64,000 bases of DNA. Origin: Ignavibacteria bacterium UBA7675. Lineage in GTDB: Bacteria > Bacteroidota > Ignavibacteria > Kapaibacteriales > UB7675. The stretch covers positions 173,275 through 237,274 of the forward strand of contig DLHF01000013.1 in NCBI GenBank assembly GCA_002483085.1, written 5' to 3'. Of the stretch, positions 34,897 to 43,680 are shown in pieces. The position numbers and the translations under genes were made by a program. The number at the start of each line of letters is the position of its first letter. Positions within the stretch are counted from its first letter, which is position 1. The notes below the pieces were generated by a model that did no database searches, had not been told where the DNA came from, and saw only the letters and a program-made list of their open reading frames with translations.

Positions 34897-35802
34897 TTAT
34901 TGCGAGTAGGTTCTGGTAAACGTGATTTTTACGGGGAAATAGTTGAAGGTCTGGGGACTACACCCGAGGAATATGAGCTTCTCCTGAGCTCCCAACACTA
35001 CTGTGGATGTACCCCACACAGCTTTCTTAGCGGAATCGCTCATCACACCAAAAACAGGAACCACGGCGTTCAGATTGCCACATTCGGTGGTGGAGTGGCC
35101 CCGGCGTACAAGGAAGCCGCTTTGAGGAAATTCTATCTTACTGACTTTTGTAGTGCCGGGATAAAACGGTCCGAACTCAAACAAATAAGGCACATAGCCG
35201 CTGATGATGTCTTGTTTTTTTAATAGATATGTCGCTGTATAAGTGGTCGACACGAGCTGGGGCTGGTCGTATGTATCACAATCTTTATACCACCTCAAAT
35301 TAATTCCAAAGGTTCTCTGGCAATACACGAGGGTGTCGTTGGTGCGTGTGTTGAGCAGCGCAAAGGGATCGCCTATCCTGAGTTCGGTGCCGGGTCTTTT
35401 ACCGCAGATTTTCCATTGCAGGGTGGGCCTGCTTGTCCAGACCAAAGCGATGCCATAAGTTCGATCACCGTAGACGATGTATCCTCCTTTTTTCTCGTGC
35501 AGGGCAATGACATCCCCGTACTTAAGATACCCATGCAAGCCGCTGGCGTTTGTCAATTGGAACGAGTATTTCGGATTGGTGTACCAGTTCAGATTGATGC
35601 CAAAGGTTCGATCTCCGTATGCCATGTAGTCTTTTTCATCCAGATTGTACAAGGAGACGAGTTCGCCCGACTGCACACGCGGGTTGGCATTATAGGGCGA
35701 CCGATTTACCTTCCACTGCATCGTACCGGCAGATAAATACAATGGGTGGGCCAGCAGTAGGTATAGTGTCGCCAGTGCGATAGGTAGTAGAAACTTTGTC
35801 AT
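34897..35802 (-). CDS. Secreted triple-repeat protein, possibly beta-trefoil
   Basis: 301 residues. Signal peptide (LPIALATLYLLLAHPLYLSA). Residues 27-165 hold three copies of a roughly 42-residue unit: MAYGDRTFGINLNWYTNP, IVYGDRTYGIALVWTSRP and LVYCQRTFGINLRWYKDC, each preceded by a GxxxALxN/H turn (ELVSLYNLDE, DVIALHEKKG, DPFALLNTRT). Threefold repeats of this size with an aromatic end are what a beta-trefoil lectin domain would give. The C-terminal half (about 180-301) is a separate beta-rich domain with two Cys. No family name can be given. It lies between the PAD-like gene and the gene at 33825. Confidence 0.75.
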   Translation of the reverse strand: MTKFLLPIALATLYLLLAHPLYLSAGTMQWKVNRSPYNANPRVQSGELVSLYNLDEKDYMAYGDRTFGINLNWYTNPKYSFQLTNASGLHGYLKYGDVIALHEKKGGYIVYGDRTYGIALVWTSRPTLQWKICGKRPGTELRIGDPFALLNTRTNDTLVYCQRTFGINLRWYKDCDTYDQPQLVSTTYTATYLLKKQDIISGYVPYLFEFGPFYPGTTKVSKIEFPQSGFLVRRGHSTTECGNLNAVVPVFGVMSDSAKKAVWGTSTVVLGAQEKLIFLGCSPQTFNYFPVKITFTRTYSQ

Positions 35803-35917
35803 ATGTGTACTTAAAAAAAGTGAGGCAATAGGATAACTTGGCAGGCTTTATCAAGCCCGCCGCAGAACGGTTTCAGTATTGGACTACATTGGAAAAAGAG
35901 TGTTTTTGCTGCGATTT

Positions 35918-37195
35918 CTACGTAAGGCGATTATCCGACAAGTACGCTGTGGATACGCCATCGGTATTGCCGTTGTAGTTCAGCGTCTGGTAGCTGAATG
36001 GGATATGCCATGTGCGACCGGACTCAGACCGCTTCAAAACATTGGTGACACAGTGCAGAGCGCCGCGCCGATTTGTTGTAGAAACGAAGTCTCCTTGGAT
36101 TGGCACGACTGTGAACTGGTAGCTCTCAAAGATTTTCTTTGCCTTGTATTCCATTGCTCTGTACAGCACCGCACCATCGTCGTAAGGAGTGTCGCTGCTG
36201 CTGTCGGTATAGCAGGGGATGTACACATTCTTAGTGCGTCCGTACACCTCCACAAGGCAGTTGCTGTATGGGCGAAGACGCTCTTGATCTCTTCCTTTTC
36301 GCTCCACGACCAGCGGAATGCGCTCTATCTTAAAAGGAATGTTGTACTCGTTTGGTTGTTCTATATTATCAGCCACACTGTCGAGCACTGCATTGTACCG
36401 CTGCACAACTGCATCTACTTGATCGCTGCCAAAGCCAACAACGCTGGCTGGTTCGACCTGGCCAATGAAGACGAGCTCTTTTTCGATATTGTTTTCCATG
36501 GTTTTGCCGCCGAGCGTTATGAACATATCGAGGTCGCCGAGCTCGACACCGGCGGAATCGTAATCTATCCACAGAATATGCCGAAGGCCGAACCCACAAC
36601 GGAATGCCTCGGCAACCAATGCCTCGTCTTTGCCATAGTGCTCGGCATTGGTTGTAAGCATCGTTTTGGATGCCAGCATATAGTCGTCGCCAACTAATAT
36701 GTTGCCTCCGCGAAAAGCATAGGGAAAGGGTTTGAGAAAAAAATCGGTTTCCGACGCCAGTACATCGGCAATGAACGCATCGCCCTGGTACATGGACTGA
36801 TGCCGGAACTGGATGTGTTCCAGAAATGCCGGGATTCCCGATTCGCTTTCCAGTGCAAAGAAATAGTCCTGTACCCACGAGCCGACAGACGTTGTTTCGC
36901 CGTTCTCGTTGTTGAGTATAAGAGTGCAACGCCGGATGTCGGGCTCGCCATTGCTTCGTACACTTGCAAAGAAGTCTTTTACTGTTCGTGGAATCGACAC
37001 CGGGAGCGAAGCCGTAAGGTCGTGGTTCTGCACTGCTACATACACAAAAAACTTTACGTGATTTGGAATGCTTTTATACAGATTGAGAATTACTTCCAGA
37101 TTTGCAGAATGCTCGTTGTCGATGATATGAACGATGAGAATATGGTCTATGCGACCATAGACACTTGATACTGCTCTGAAGCACGTATTGTGCAT
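35918..37195 (-). CDS. Peptidylarginine deiminase-like protein with altered catalytic His
   Basis: 425 residues, no signal peptide. The pattern of the PAD/agmatine deiminase (guanidino-group-modifying, five-bladed) fold is visible: SWVQDYFFAL (Asp110 in the first acidic position), FRGGNILVGDD (162-171), YSNCLVEVYG...NVYIPCYTD, and RRGALHCVTNVL with the catalytic Cys382. The usual HxD is GDLDMF here: His is replaced by Asp221 before Asp223. If the alignment holds, deimination would be impaired or the chemistry changed. Members usually convert arginine side chains or agmatine. It is the third gene of a five-gene minus-strand locus of otherwise unknown proteins. Confidence 0.6.
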   Translation of the reverse strand: MHNTCFRAVSSVYGRIDHILIVHIIDNEHSANLEVILNLYKSIPNHVKFFVYVAVQNHDLTASLPVSIPRTVKDFFASVRSNGEPDIRRCTLILNNENGETTSVGSWVQDYFFALESESGIPAFLEHIQFRHQSMYQGDAFIADVLASETDFFLKPFPYAFRGGNILVGDDYMLASKTMLTTNAEHYGKDEALVAEAFRCGFGLRHILWIDYDSAGVELGDLDMFITLGGKTMENNIEKELVFIGQVEPASVVGFGSDQVDAVVQRYNAVLDSVADNIEQPNEYNIPFKIERIPLVVERKGRDQERLRPYSNCLVEVYGRTKNVYIPCYTDSSSDTPYDDGAVLYRAMEYKAKKIFESYQFTVVPIQGDFVSTTNRRGALHCVTNVLKRSESGRTWHIPFSYQTLNYNGNTDGVSTAYLSDNRLT

Positions 37196-37231
37196 AGTTC
37201 TCTCCTAATGCAATAGGACAAGTTGTGTGGA

Positions 37232-37681
37232 CTACAGGACTTCTTGAAAAAAACGGCTCGTACCTTTTGGGCTATAGATTTTTATCACGTCATTTCCGTT
37301 TTCTTTCCGAACACTTTCTATATAGGTGGCTCCGGCGCTGCAATCAAACCAGTGTTTGGGTTGTACAAGATGGTTAATACACTCGTAGCGCAGGTCGTCG
37401 GTTCCTACCAGAATCAGCCCGGTAGCTTCGTTGAGAAACTGCACCGAATTGTTGTTAACAAGTGTAATTTCATCGGTGTCGAAAGGGTCGGCAGTTCCTG
37501 TGTTGTAGAAAATGACCTGTGCGGAGACTATCTCTATTCTTACACCGCCGCTGCTTACCAAGTCGTGGATGTAGAACTGTCCGTTGCTGCAATGGTAGAG
37601 GTTAATAGTCCGATTATTGACTAACTTTACTTTATACGTATGAAGCGCATACGCTTGGCCAAATTCGATAAGCTGCGACAT
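37232..37681 (-). CDS. Uncharacterised protein of the PAD-like locus
   Basis: 149 residues from the ATG at 37681 (MSQLIEFGQA), which has an AGGATA site upstream; an ATG at 37732 adds 17 residues. The chain looks all-beta (TYKVKLVNNRTINLYHCSNG, SAQVIFYNTG, NNNSVQFLNE) and ends in SRFFQEVL. No family recognised. It is separated from the PAD-like gene by 36 bases and is probably cotranscribed with it. Confidence 0.7.
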   Translation of the reverse strand: MSQLIEFGQAYALHTYKVKLVNNRTINLYHCSNGQFYIHDLVSSGGVRIEIVSAQVIFYNTGTADPFDTDEITLVNNNSVQFLNEATGLILVGTDDLRYECINHLVQPKHWFDCSAGATYIESVRKENGNDVIKIYSPKGTSRFFQEVL

Positions 37682-37782
37682 AGCCCGTATCCTGATAATG
37701 TGAAAGGGATGAAATTGCCCATTCCACCGCAAGTCTCCGGCTGAATGGTGTTATATAGTCAGTATGCCAATTATTTCGTATT

Positions 37783-38196
37783 CTATGCCCGTACACGCTG
37801 TGCAGAATATGAAGCCGGATAGGAAATCGAAAGCCATCCATTTCTGATAGCTAACCGCACAGGTGTTCTCTCTAATGCAAACCAGTATTCCCAGGTGTTC
37901 TTGGGAGTGCATTTTCGCAGGATCAGCGAGAGCGATTGCTGCGAACGTGAGAACCGCATCAGGCTGCATTCCGTGGAAAGCTGTGCAGATACGCGCTTGA
38001 GCCGTTTGCGTGTGTGCATGTTGCCAAGGCAGAAATATCCTTCTTTGACCTCTATCGCAATGTCGAAATTTTCTAAATAATAGGATATGATAAGCGCACC
38101 GCTCTCTGCGTCGAATATCCGGATTGTTGTGTTTGTACAATCGAAAAGGCAATGCTCTATTTCGTGTTGTTCCACAAATTGCATATTATATACCAT
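37783..38196 (-). CDS. Uncharacterised protein, first gene of the PAD-like locus
   Basis: 137 residues (or 133 from a second ATG). Beta-rich, with a Cys/Trp-containing C-terminal half (TPKNTWEYWFALERTPVRLA). The N-terminal half (NTTIRIFDAESGALIISYYL, IEVKEGYFCLGNM) resembles the preceding neighbour only in general make-up. No family recognised. It diverges from the 38483 gene, so the promoter of the five-gene locus should lie within 38197-38482. Confidence 0.65.
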   Translation of the reverse strand: MVYNMQFVEQHEIEHCLFDCTNTTIRIFDAESGALIISYYLENFDIAIEVKEGYFCLGNMHTRKRLKRVSAQLSTECSLMRFSRSQQSLSLILRKCTPKNTWEYWFALERTPVRLAIRNGWLSISYPASYSAQRVRA

Positions 38197-38482
38197 TGCT
38201 TTGCTTGCTCACTGTGCGTACATGCCTTGCTTATGTAGTTACCGGGTACAAAATAGAGCGGTTCGATTCTCGGTTCAAGGAGGGGGGGGATATGTGCATA
38301 CAGGTCTGGCGGCACACCACACAGGCAGTGGTTCTTCGATCAGAGGATCAGTAAAAACTAATAATGCTTGCAACTGTGGCTTTTTTTCTAAAAATTCGGC
38401 AAACCTGCCTTGTATGCCTACCGGCATAGTTCGGCATAAGCCGCTTTGCTTGCATGCTTCTCACACTTGTTGATTACATGTC

Positions 38483-40033
38483 ATGAAATTCTCCGAAGAC
38501 CTGTTTGAGCTAATCAAATCGCTTAAACCTCCGGAAAAGCGTTTTTTTAAAGTCTTTTCCAGTCGGCATGTCATTGGCGAACGCAACAACTACGTCCTGC
38601 TGTTTGATGCGATCAACGAAATGAAAGAATACGATGAGCATCTGCTAAAGCACCAGCTCGAACACGAGCCCTTTGTAAAGCACATAGCTACGGAGAAGTT
38701 TCGCCTGTATGAGCTTATCCTGAAAAGTCTTCGTGGCTATCGGGAAAAAGGCAATACGCTGTGCGAGATACAAAGCATTGTGCGCGAAGTCGAGATACTG
38801 ACAGAGAACGACTTGCACGATCAGGCAAGGAGAAGACTGAAAAAAGCCAAAGAGCTAGCCGAGAGATATGAAGATTTTTTGTCGCTTATGCGGCTTCTCA
38901 CTCTTGAGCGTATGCACCTACAGCATAGCCAAGAGCCAGACATCAGAAGGCGATTGAGCTACATAGATGAAGAGACCGAGATTGCCCTACGCAATCTTAC
39001 CGACCAGACGCAGTTGCAAAGTTTGTACGACGTCTTTTTCTCGTATGTGCGGGGAAATCTGCGGGGGAACAACTCTCATATTATCAGCGAGATAGAGGAA
39101 CTATACAACAATCCATTGCTACACAGGGATGATGGCTACACGTTTTACAATCATCTGCGGCTGCACGGTATTCACGCACTGTACTACCAGATTCGCGGCG
39201 ATATCCACAGAGCGATGGAGGTAAGGGAACAGATTGTCAATCTATGGAAACGCGATAGTCTGAGGATTAGAGACAATCCCCAGAAATTTACTACGGCGTT
39301 GGCTAATCTTGTCTCGTGCTGTATATCGCTGGGCGACGAACAACCATATAGAAATACTCTCAAGCAGCTTGAGTCGCTGCGAGCTACCGCAGGATTTCCG
39401 TCTTCTGTTTTCACCGAAATAGAGCACAATATCCATCATCTCCGTTTGTTGTATATCCTCAACACTGGCACTATCGAAGAAGAACCTGCGCTGCCTGTAA
39501 TTATTGGTGCGTGGATGCAGGCGCATGGCGAAAAGATCAACAGTGCTCGATATCTCGCTATACACTATAACCTCGGTATGCTGTATTTCCTTACTAATAA
39601 TTTTCCCTTTGCTCTGAAGCACATAGAGAAAGCTCTGTCTGTGAAAAAAACGGCTGCGCGGAAAGATATCCAAGCTGCTGCCCGGCTCATGGCTGCGCTT
39701 ATACATTACGAACAAAAAGAGAGCTCGGCCACTCGCAGTTGCTACTCGTCTGCCCAGTCGTTTATTATTCAGCATAAGATTGAATCTCCGTACTTGTCGG
39801 CAGTTCTCGATTTTCTGAAGCAACTCGCCGATTGCACGCGCGCCTCCGAGGTGAGAGAGCTGTGCCGGAGTGTAGGCCCAGTGCTAAAAGCGTTTATCAG
39901 CGAGCCGGGGAAGAGCAACCCCATAGGCTCTGCCGAGCTTTCCTACTGGATAGAAAGTCGGAGCACTGGTGTTGCGATGACCGTTATTCTCAAAAGAGCA
40001 GTCGAGCAGAGAAGAGCCGCAACACAGAATTAA
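38483..40033 (+). CDS. TPR-like alpha-solenoid protein
   Basis: 516 residues, almost wholly helical. The start FELIKSLKPPEKRFFKVF is a sequence type seen in several Bacteroidota/Chlorobiota hypothetical proteins. Helical hairpins of 34-40 residues follow, for example HYNLGMLYFLTNNFPFALKHIEKAL, a TPR-like unit near 360 (only part shown matters). No catalytic motif, signal or membrane helix. A scaffold or regulatory role is likely, target unknown. Diverges from the PAD-like locus with 286 bases between. Confidence 0.72.
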   Translation: MKFSEDLFELIKSLKPPEKRFFKVFSSRHVIGERNNYVLLFDAINEMKEYDEHLLKHQLEHEPFVKHIATEKFRLYELILKSLRGYREKGNTLCEIQSIVREVEILTENDLHDQARRRLKKAKELAERYEDFLSLMRLLTLERMHLQHSQEPDIRRRLSYIDEETEIALRNLTDQTQLQSLYDVFFSYVRGNLRGNNSHIISEIEELYNNPLLHRDDGYTFYNHLRLHGIHALYYQIRGDIHRAMEVREQIVNLWKRDSLRIRDNPQKFTTALANLVSCCISLGDEQPYRNTLKQLESLRATAGFPSSVFTEIEHNIHHLRLLYILNTGTIEEEPALPVIIGAWMQAHGEKINSARYLAIHYNLGMLYFLTNNFPFALKHIEKALSVKKTAARKDIQAAARLMAALIHYEQKESSATRSCYSSAQSFIIQHKIESPYLSAVLDFLKQLADCTRASEVRELCRSVGPVLKAFISEPGKSNPIGSAELSYWIESRSTGVAMTVILKRAVEQRRAATQN

Positions 40034-40198
40034 ACTAACAAGGATATCTCTTTGTCGTATGGTGTAATTGCATTTTAATACCGTTATTGCAAAGTAGTTA
40101 GTTACACAAAACTACAACAACCACTAACCAAACAGACTATCAGAACCCCCTTGGGCTTCATAAAAACTACTTGAAACTCTGCTGATAGGGGACTTATG

Positions 40199-40300
40199 AG
40201 TGGCACGGGCTTCTTCGTCCAAAAGTTCAGTCGCTGTCACCGGTCGCACCATCCGTTTATCGGCTGGCCGCAGTCTGTCCGCAAGACACAGAACGACAAT
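40199..40300 (+). repeat. Interspersed repeat, truncated long copy
   Basis: TGGCACGGGCTTCTTCGTC (40200 on) and TCGCTGTCACCGGTCGCAC (40231-40249) match the first two blocks of 9575-9790 and 34742-34896 in order; the core block is lost. The rest of the 512-base gap 40034-40545 shows only the paa promoter region. Confidence 0.65.
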
Positions 40301-40457
40301 GTTCAGTGCAGAAGAACACAATATCTGCTAAAAATTCCTCGAAATGGCCACTCACGCCTAATAGCTAAATATGAGCAGAACGCAGCAAAAGGAGGGTGGC
40401 CATAAAAACCTGATTTTTCTAACAAGAGGCAGCGTAGTTCCTCTGTTTTTCAGGGTT

Positions 40458-40484
40458 TTGCATTTCCACAGGTGAACTATAATC
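40458..40484 (+). promoter_or_regulatory. Candidate promoter of the paa operon
   Basis: TTGCAT (40458-40463), 15 bases, TATAAT (40479-40484), close to a general sigma-70 promoter; a Bacteroidota-like TATCTTTA follows at about 40487. About 60 bases before the paaA start. No operator recognised. Confidence 0.35.
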
Positions 40485-40545
40485 CTTATCTTTACGTTTA
40501 CGCACAGATAAAACAACGTACTGCGAACATTTTCGAGAGGTAGCC

Positions 40546-41532
40546 ATGTACGGTGGCGGATATATTTACGACAAGTCTTCTCCGGCGGAGCAGCATCAGG
40601 ACGACCCGGCAAAGCTCGCTGAATTCGAGGCGAAGATTGACAGGGGAGAAAAAATCGAGCCCCACGACTGGATGCCGCGCGATTACCGCAAGCAGCTTAT
40701 TCGCATGATCGAGCAGCACGCGCATTCGGAAATTATCGGCGCCTTGCCCGAAGGCACATGGATTACCCGCGCGCCTGGATTCCGCAGAAAGCTCGCACTA
40801 ATGGCAAAAGTACAAGACGAAGTAGGCCACGGCCAGCTTCTGTACAATGCCGCCGAAACGCTTGGCAAGCCTCGCGAGGAAATGATCAACGACCTCTTGA
40901 GCGGCAAGTCGAAATATTCCAATGTGTTCAACTACCCGGCCAAAACCTGGGGCGACACAGCCGTCATCGCATGGCTGATCGACGCTGCAGCCATTGTGAA
41001 CCAGGTGACGAACTCCAAAGGATCGTATGGCCCGTACTGCCGCGCTTTAGAACGTATCTGCCAGGAGGAATCTTTCCACTTGAAATATGGCCACGACACA
41101 GTGGTGTACCTCGCTACTGGTACGCCCACCCAGCGCGCTATGGTTCAAGAAGCTCTCACACGCTGGTGGCCACCGATTATGCACTTCTTCGGCCCGCCCG
41201 ATAAAGTGTCGGTGCACACCGAAAAGCTCATGCGCTGGAAAGTAAAGCTCGCCTCCAACGACGACATGCGCCAGCAATTCCTCAATATGTATGTACCCAA
41301 AATCTGGGAACTCGGCCTTACTCTACCCGATCCAAATCTGCGTAAGAATGACGAAACAGGGCAGTGGGAGTACACCGAGCCCGACTGGGATGAATTCTTC
41401 CGCGTTATCAACGGAGAAGGCCCATGCAATGCCGAACGCCTTGCCGTGCGTAATGCCGCCGAGGAAAACGGGCGCTGGGTACGCCGGGCGCTGATGAAAC
41501 CCGTTGGACAGTACACACAGCCCTTGTGCTAA
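40546..41532 (+). CDS. paaA: 1,2-phenylacetyl-CoA epoxidase catalytic subunit PaaA
   Basis: 328 residues, ferritin-like di-iron monooxygenase. Iron ligands are seen in the helices EQHAHSEIIGALPE, KVQDEVGHGQLLY (ExxH) and RICQEESFHLKYGH (ExxxxH/ExxH). Ribosome site CGAGAGGTAGCC precedes ATG. PaaA with PaaC forms the core that adds O2 to the ring of phenylacetyl-CoA; PaaB and PaaD are needed for activity and iron insertion. The length equals that of E. coli PaaA (309) plus small extensions. First gene of paaABCD. Confidence 0.97.
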   Translation: MYGGGYIYDKSSPAEQHQDDPAKLAEFEAKIDRGEKIEPHDWMPRDYRKQLIRMIEQHAHSEIIGALPEGTWITRAPGFRRKLALMAKVQDEVGHGQLLYNAAETLGKPREEMINDLLSGKSKYSNVFNYPAKTWGDTAVIAWLIDAAAIVNQVTNSKGSYGPYCRALERICQEESFHLKYGHDTVVYLATGTPTQRAMVQEALTRWWPPIMHFFGPPDKVSVHTEKLMRWKVKLASNDDMRQQFLNMYVPKIWELGLTLPDPNLRKNDETGQWEYTEPDWDEFFRVINGEGPCNAERLAVRNAAEENGRWVRRALMKPVGQYTQPLC

Positions 41533-41598
41533 TAGCAATCCCTACGATTTACAGGAACCGAGTTCGCTTCATTTCATAGATTACTCAGGTACTTCTCA

Positions 41599-41988
41599 AT
41601 GCCCATTATTTCTCTCGACCCACGCGTAACGCGTCTGGAAATTCCAGAAGAGCAGGGCCTGGAGCCTATCCAGCCCAACGAGTATTTTGAAACATACGAA
41701 GTGTTCCATCAGGCTAAAAGCGGTGATAAGCACATCCACGTTGGTTCGGTGCATGCACCCAGCGCGGAAATGGCTTTCCTGTTTGCCAAGGAGCAATACG
41801 GACGGCGTTCCAAAAGCTATAATATCTGGATCGTGCGCTCTTCCGACATCACATCGATTATGTCCGAAGACGCCGATATATTTGCAACAGCTCCGGAAAA
41901 AACATACCGCGAGGCCGGCGGCTATAAAGTTCGCGAAAAGATTAATGCATTCAGGAAACAACATGGAAGCACTCAGCAGTCTTCATAA
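41599..41988 (+). CDS. paaB: Phenylacetyl-CoA epoxidase subunit PaaB
   Basis: 129 residues. The core YEVFHQAKSGDKHIHVGSVH and AFLFAKEQYGRRSKSYNIWI is PaaB; E. coli PaaB has 95 residues, so here the N and C ends are longer (about 25 and 15). PaaB bridges PaaAC heterodimers. Its 3' end overlaps paaC by 26 bases, a sign of coupled translation. Confidence 0.95.
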   Translation: MPIISLDPRVTRLEIPEEQGLEPIQPNEYFETYEVFHQAKSGDKHIHVGSVHAPSAEMAFLFAKEQYGRRSKSYNIWIVRSSDITSIMSEDADIFATAPEKTYREAGGYKVREKINAFRKQHGSTQQSS

Positions 41989-42739
41989 GGAAGCGATCAG
42001 GGAATTCCTGTATAAAATGGCCGACGACCAGCTTATCCTTGGCCACCGGAATTCGGAGTGGACGGGGCTCGGACCTCTTCTTGAAGAAGATATCGCTTTT
42101 TCGTCGATGGCGCAGGACAAGCTCGGCCATGCGCTTGCGCTGTACACGATTCTACACGAGCACCTCGGCGAAAAAGACCCGGATACCATTGCTTTTACGC
42201 GCAATGAGCGGGAGCTCCGCTGCTGCCATTTGGTAGAATACCCGATTGGTGGCTACGACTTTAGCCTGACTCGCCATTTTCTCTTCGATACAGCAGAGCA
42301 CTTGCGCTTCGAGATGCTCGCAGGTTCGGCGTTTGAACCGCTGGCTCAGGTAGCGCGCAAAATCAAAGGCGAGATTAAATACCACGTGCTGCATGCCCAA
42401 ACCTGGATGAAGCAGCTCGGCAGCGCTACCGAAGAGAGCAAGGCGCGTATGCAGTCGGCTCTCAACGAAACAATGCCACTGGCTCTTGGTATTTTTGAAG
42501 CATCTCCGTTTGAAGCCGAGCTCGCCGAGCACAATATCTTTGCTGGTGAGCACGAACTCCGCAATCGCTGGCTCGAAGTTATTGCTCCGACAGTGGCAGA
42601 TGCCGGGCTTGTGCTGCCAGATATAGATGCTCTTACGCCCGCTTATGGTGGACGCCAGGGCTATCACACAGAATATCTCCAGCCCCTTCTCACTGAAATG
42701 ACCGAAGTCTTTCGCATCGACCCGACTGTAGAGTGGTGA
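41963..42739 (+). CDS. paaC: Phenylacetyl-CoA epoxidase structural subunit PaaC
   Basis: 258 residues from the ATG at 41963 (MEALSSLHKEAIREFLYKMA), which has CAGGAAAC upstream; an earlier in-frame ATG lies inside paaB and would add 92 unrelated residues. Ferritin-like fold related to PaaA but lacking a complete di-iron site: EDIAFSSMAQDKLGHALALY and EIKYHVLHAQTWMKQLG. It stabilises PaaA in the epoxidase complex. Confidence 0.95.
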   Translation: MEALSSLHKEAIREFLYKMADDQLILGHRNSEWTGLGPLLEEDIAFSSMAQDKLGHALALYTILHEHLGEKDPDTIAFTRNERELRCCHLVEYPIGGYDFSLTRHFLFDTAEHLRFEMLAGSAFEPLAQVARKIKGEIKYHVLHAQTWMKQLGSATEESKARMQSALNETMPLALGIFEASPFEAELAEHNIFAGEHELRNRWLEVIAPTVADAGLVLPDIDALTPAYGGRQGYHTEYLQPLLTEMTEVFRIDPTVEW

Positions 42740-42797
42740 AAATTCTTTCGTGCAGCCGCCTCGTTACAGGGACGGCTGTTGTATTCTATGGCTTTCT

Positions 42798-43283
42798 ATG
42801 ACACCCGAAGAACAGATATGGCAAGCGCTCGACGACGTAAAAGACCCGGAAATTCCGAAGGTCTCTATCGTCGATCTCGGTATGATTACCGAGGTACGGG
42901 TGGACGGTGGTAATGCCTTTGTGACAATGACACCGACCTTTGCAGGCTGCCCAGCCATCCATGTGCTGAAGGAGTCGATAGCCGAACGTATCAATCAGCT
43001 CGAAGGTATTAACCACACGGAAGTCAAAGTCAGCTTTGAGGTACCTTGGAATTCCAACCGCATTTCCGACCGAGGGAAGGAGCTGCTCCGGGAGTCGGGC
43101 TTTGCGCCTCCGCCCGTGCACGAAGGATATATTGAGCTCACAGTGATTTCGCAGGCTGCCTGCCCGTTCTGTGGCAGCAACAATACGGTAATGCAAACGC
43201 CGTTTGGCCCCACACTGTGCCGGTCGATCCACTACTGCAACCACTGTCTACAGGCATTTGAACAGTTTAAGCCAGTAGCATAA
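42798..43283 (+). CDS. paaD: Phenylacetyl-CoA epoxidase assembly factor PaaD
   Basis: 161 residues. N-terminal DUF59/MIP18-like domain (DVKDPEIPKVSIVDLGMITE, TPTFAGCPAIHVL) with the reactive Cys; C-terminal four-Cys zinc-ribbon-like motif CPFCGSN...LCRS...CNHC. PaaD is a member of the iron-sulfur assembly group and is thought to serve maturation of the oxygenase. Start chosen at 42798 because it gives the standard MTPEEQIWQALDDVKDPE. paaE (reductase) and the later paaG/Z/J genes are not in the window. Confidence 0.93.
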   Translation: MTPEEQIWQALDDVKDPEIPKVSIVDLGMITEVRVDGGNAFVTMTPTFAGCPAIHVLKESIAERINQLEGINHTEVKVSFEVPWNSNRISDRGKELLRESGFAPPPVHEGYIELTVISQAACPFCGSNNTVMQTPFGPTLCRSIHYCNHCLQAFEQFKPVA

Positions 43284-43304
43284 CTCTTTGCTTTTAAAGG
43301 CGAT

Positions 43305-43673
43305 ATGTCTGTTGTCTTCGGAAATATTTTAGATAAAACGTTTGGCTGGCTCGTCCTTGGCTCGCTTGTGCTAATCTGGGTGGCCTTTATACCCATTGTA
43401 TTAGCCCTCGACAGTCGGATAGTGTTCGGCCTGTTCGCTGCGCTGCTCAGCGGCTGGCTGCTGATTGTAGCCGTGCGTATGCTGCAAATGAACTACAAGT
43501 TTATCGGCTGGGGAATCATCGTTCCGTTTAGCTTGTTCCTCGTTATTTCTGTGTTTACGGCACAGGGCGTGCCGCTAGCTTATATTTCGTTTATTTTTAC
43601 CGGCTGGGCAGGCTACCGCTTGGTGCGCCGCCAATCGAAGATTTCGGAAGCCGCTGCCACTCTTTCTACATAA
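43305..43673 (+). CDS. Small membrane protein downstream of paaD
   Basis: 122 residues with three or four membrane helices (WLVLGSLVLIWVAFIPIVLAL, GLFAALLSGWLLIVAVRML, IIVPFSLFLVISVFTA). Starts 21 bases after paaD and ends seven before the NUDIX gene, so it is likely part of the same transcript. I do not recognise a family; transport of phenylacetate is not supported by its size. Confidence 0.7.
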   Translation: MSVVFGNILDKTFGWLVLGSLVLIWVAFIPIVLALDSRIVFGLFAALLSGWLLIVAVRMLQMNYKFIGWGIIVPFSLFLVISVFTAQGVPLAYISFIFTGWAGYRLVRRQSKISEAAATLST

Positions 43674-43680
43674 TCTTCTC

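Noticed and set aside
38240..38300. tRNA-like GGTTCGATTC word near a G-run
   Set aside because: No acceptor or anticodon stems can be formed around it.
4343..40091. GCCGTTATTGCATA-like word at 4343, 33522 and 40081
   Set aside because: Only 11-14 bases long; a match of this length is expected by chance in 64 kb.
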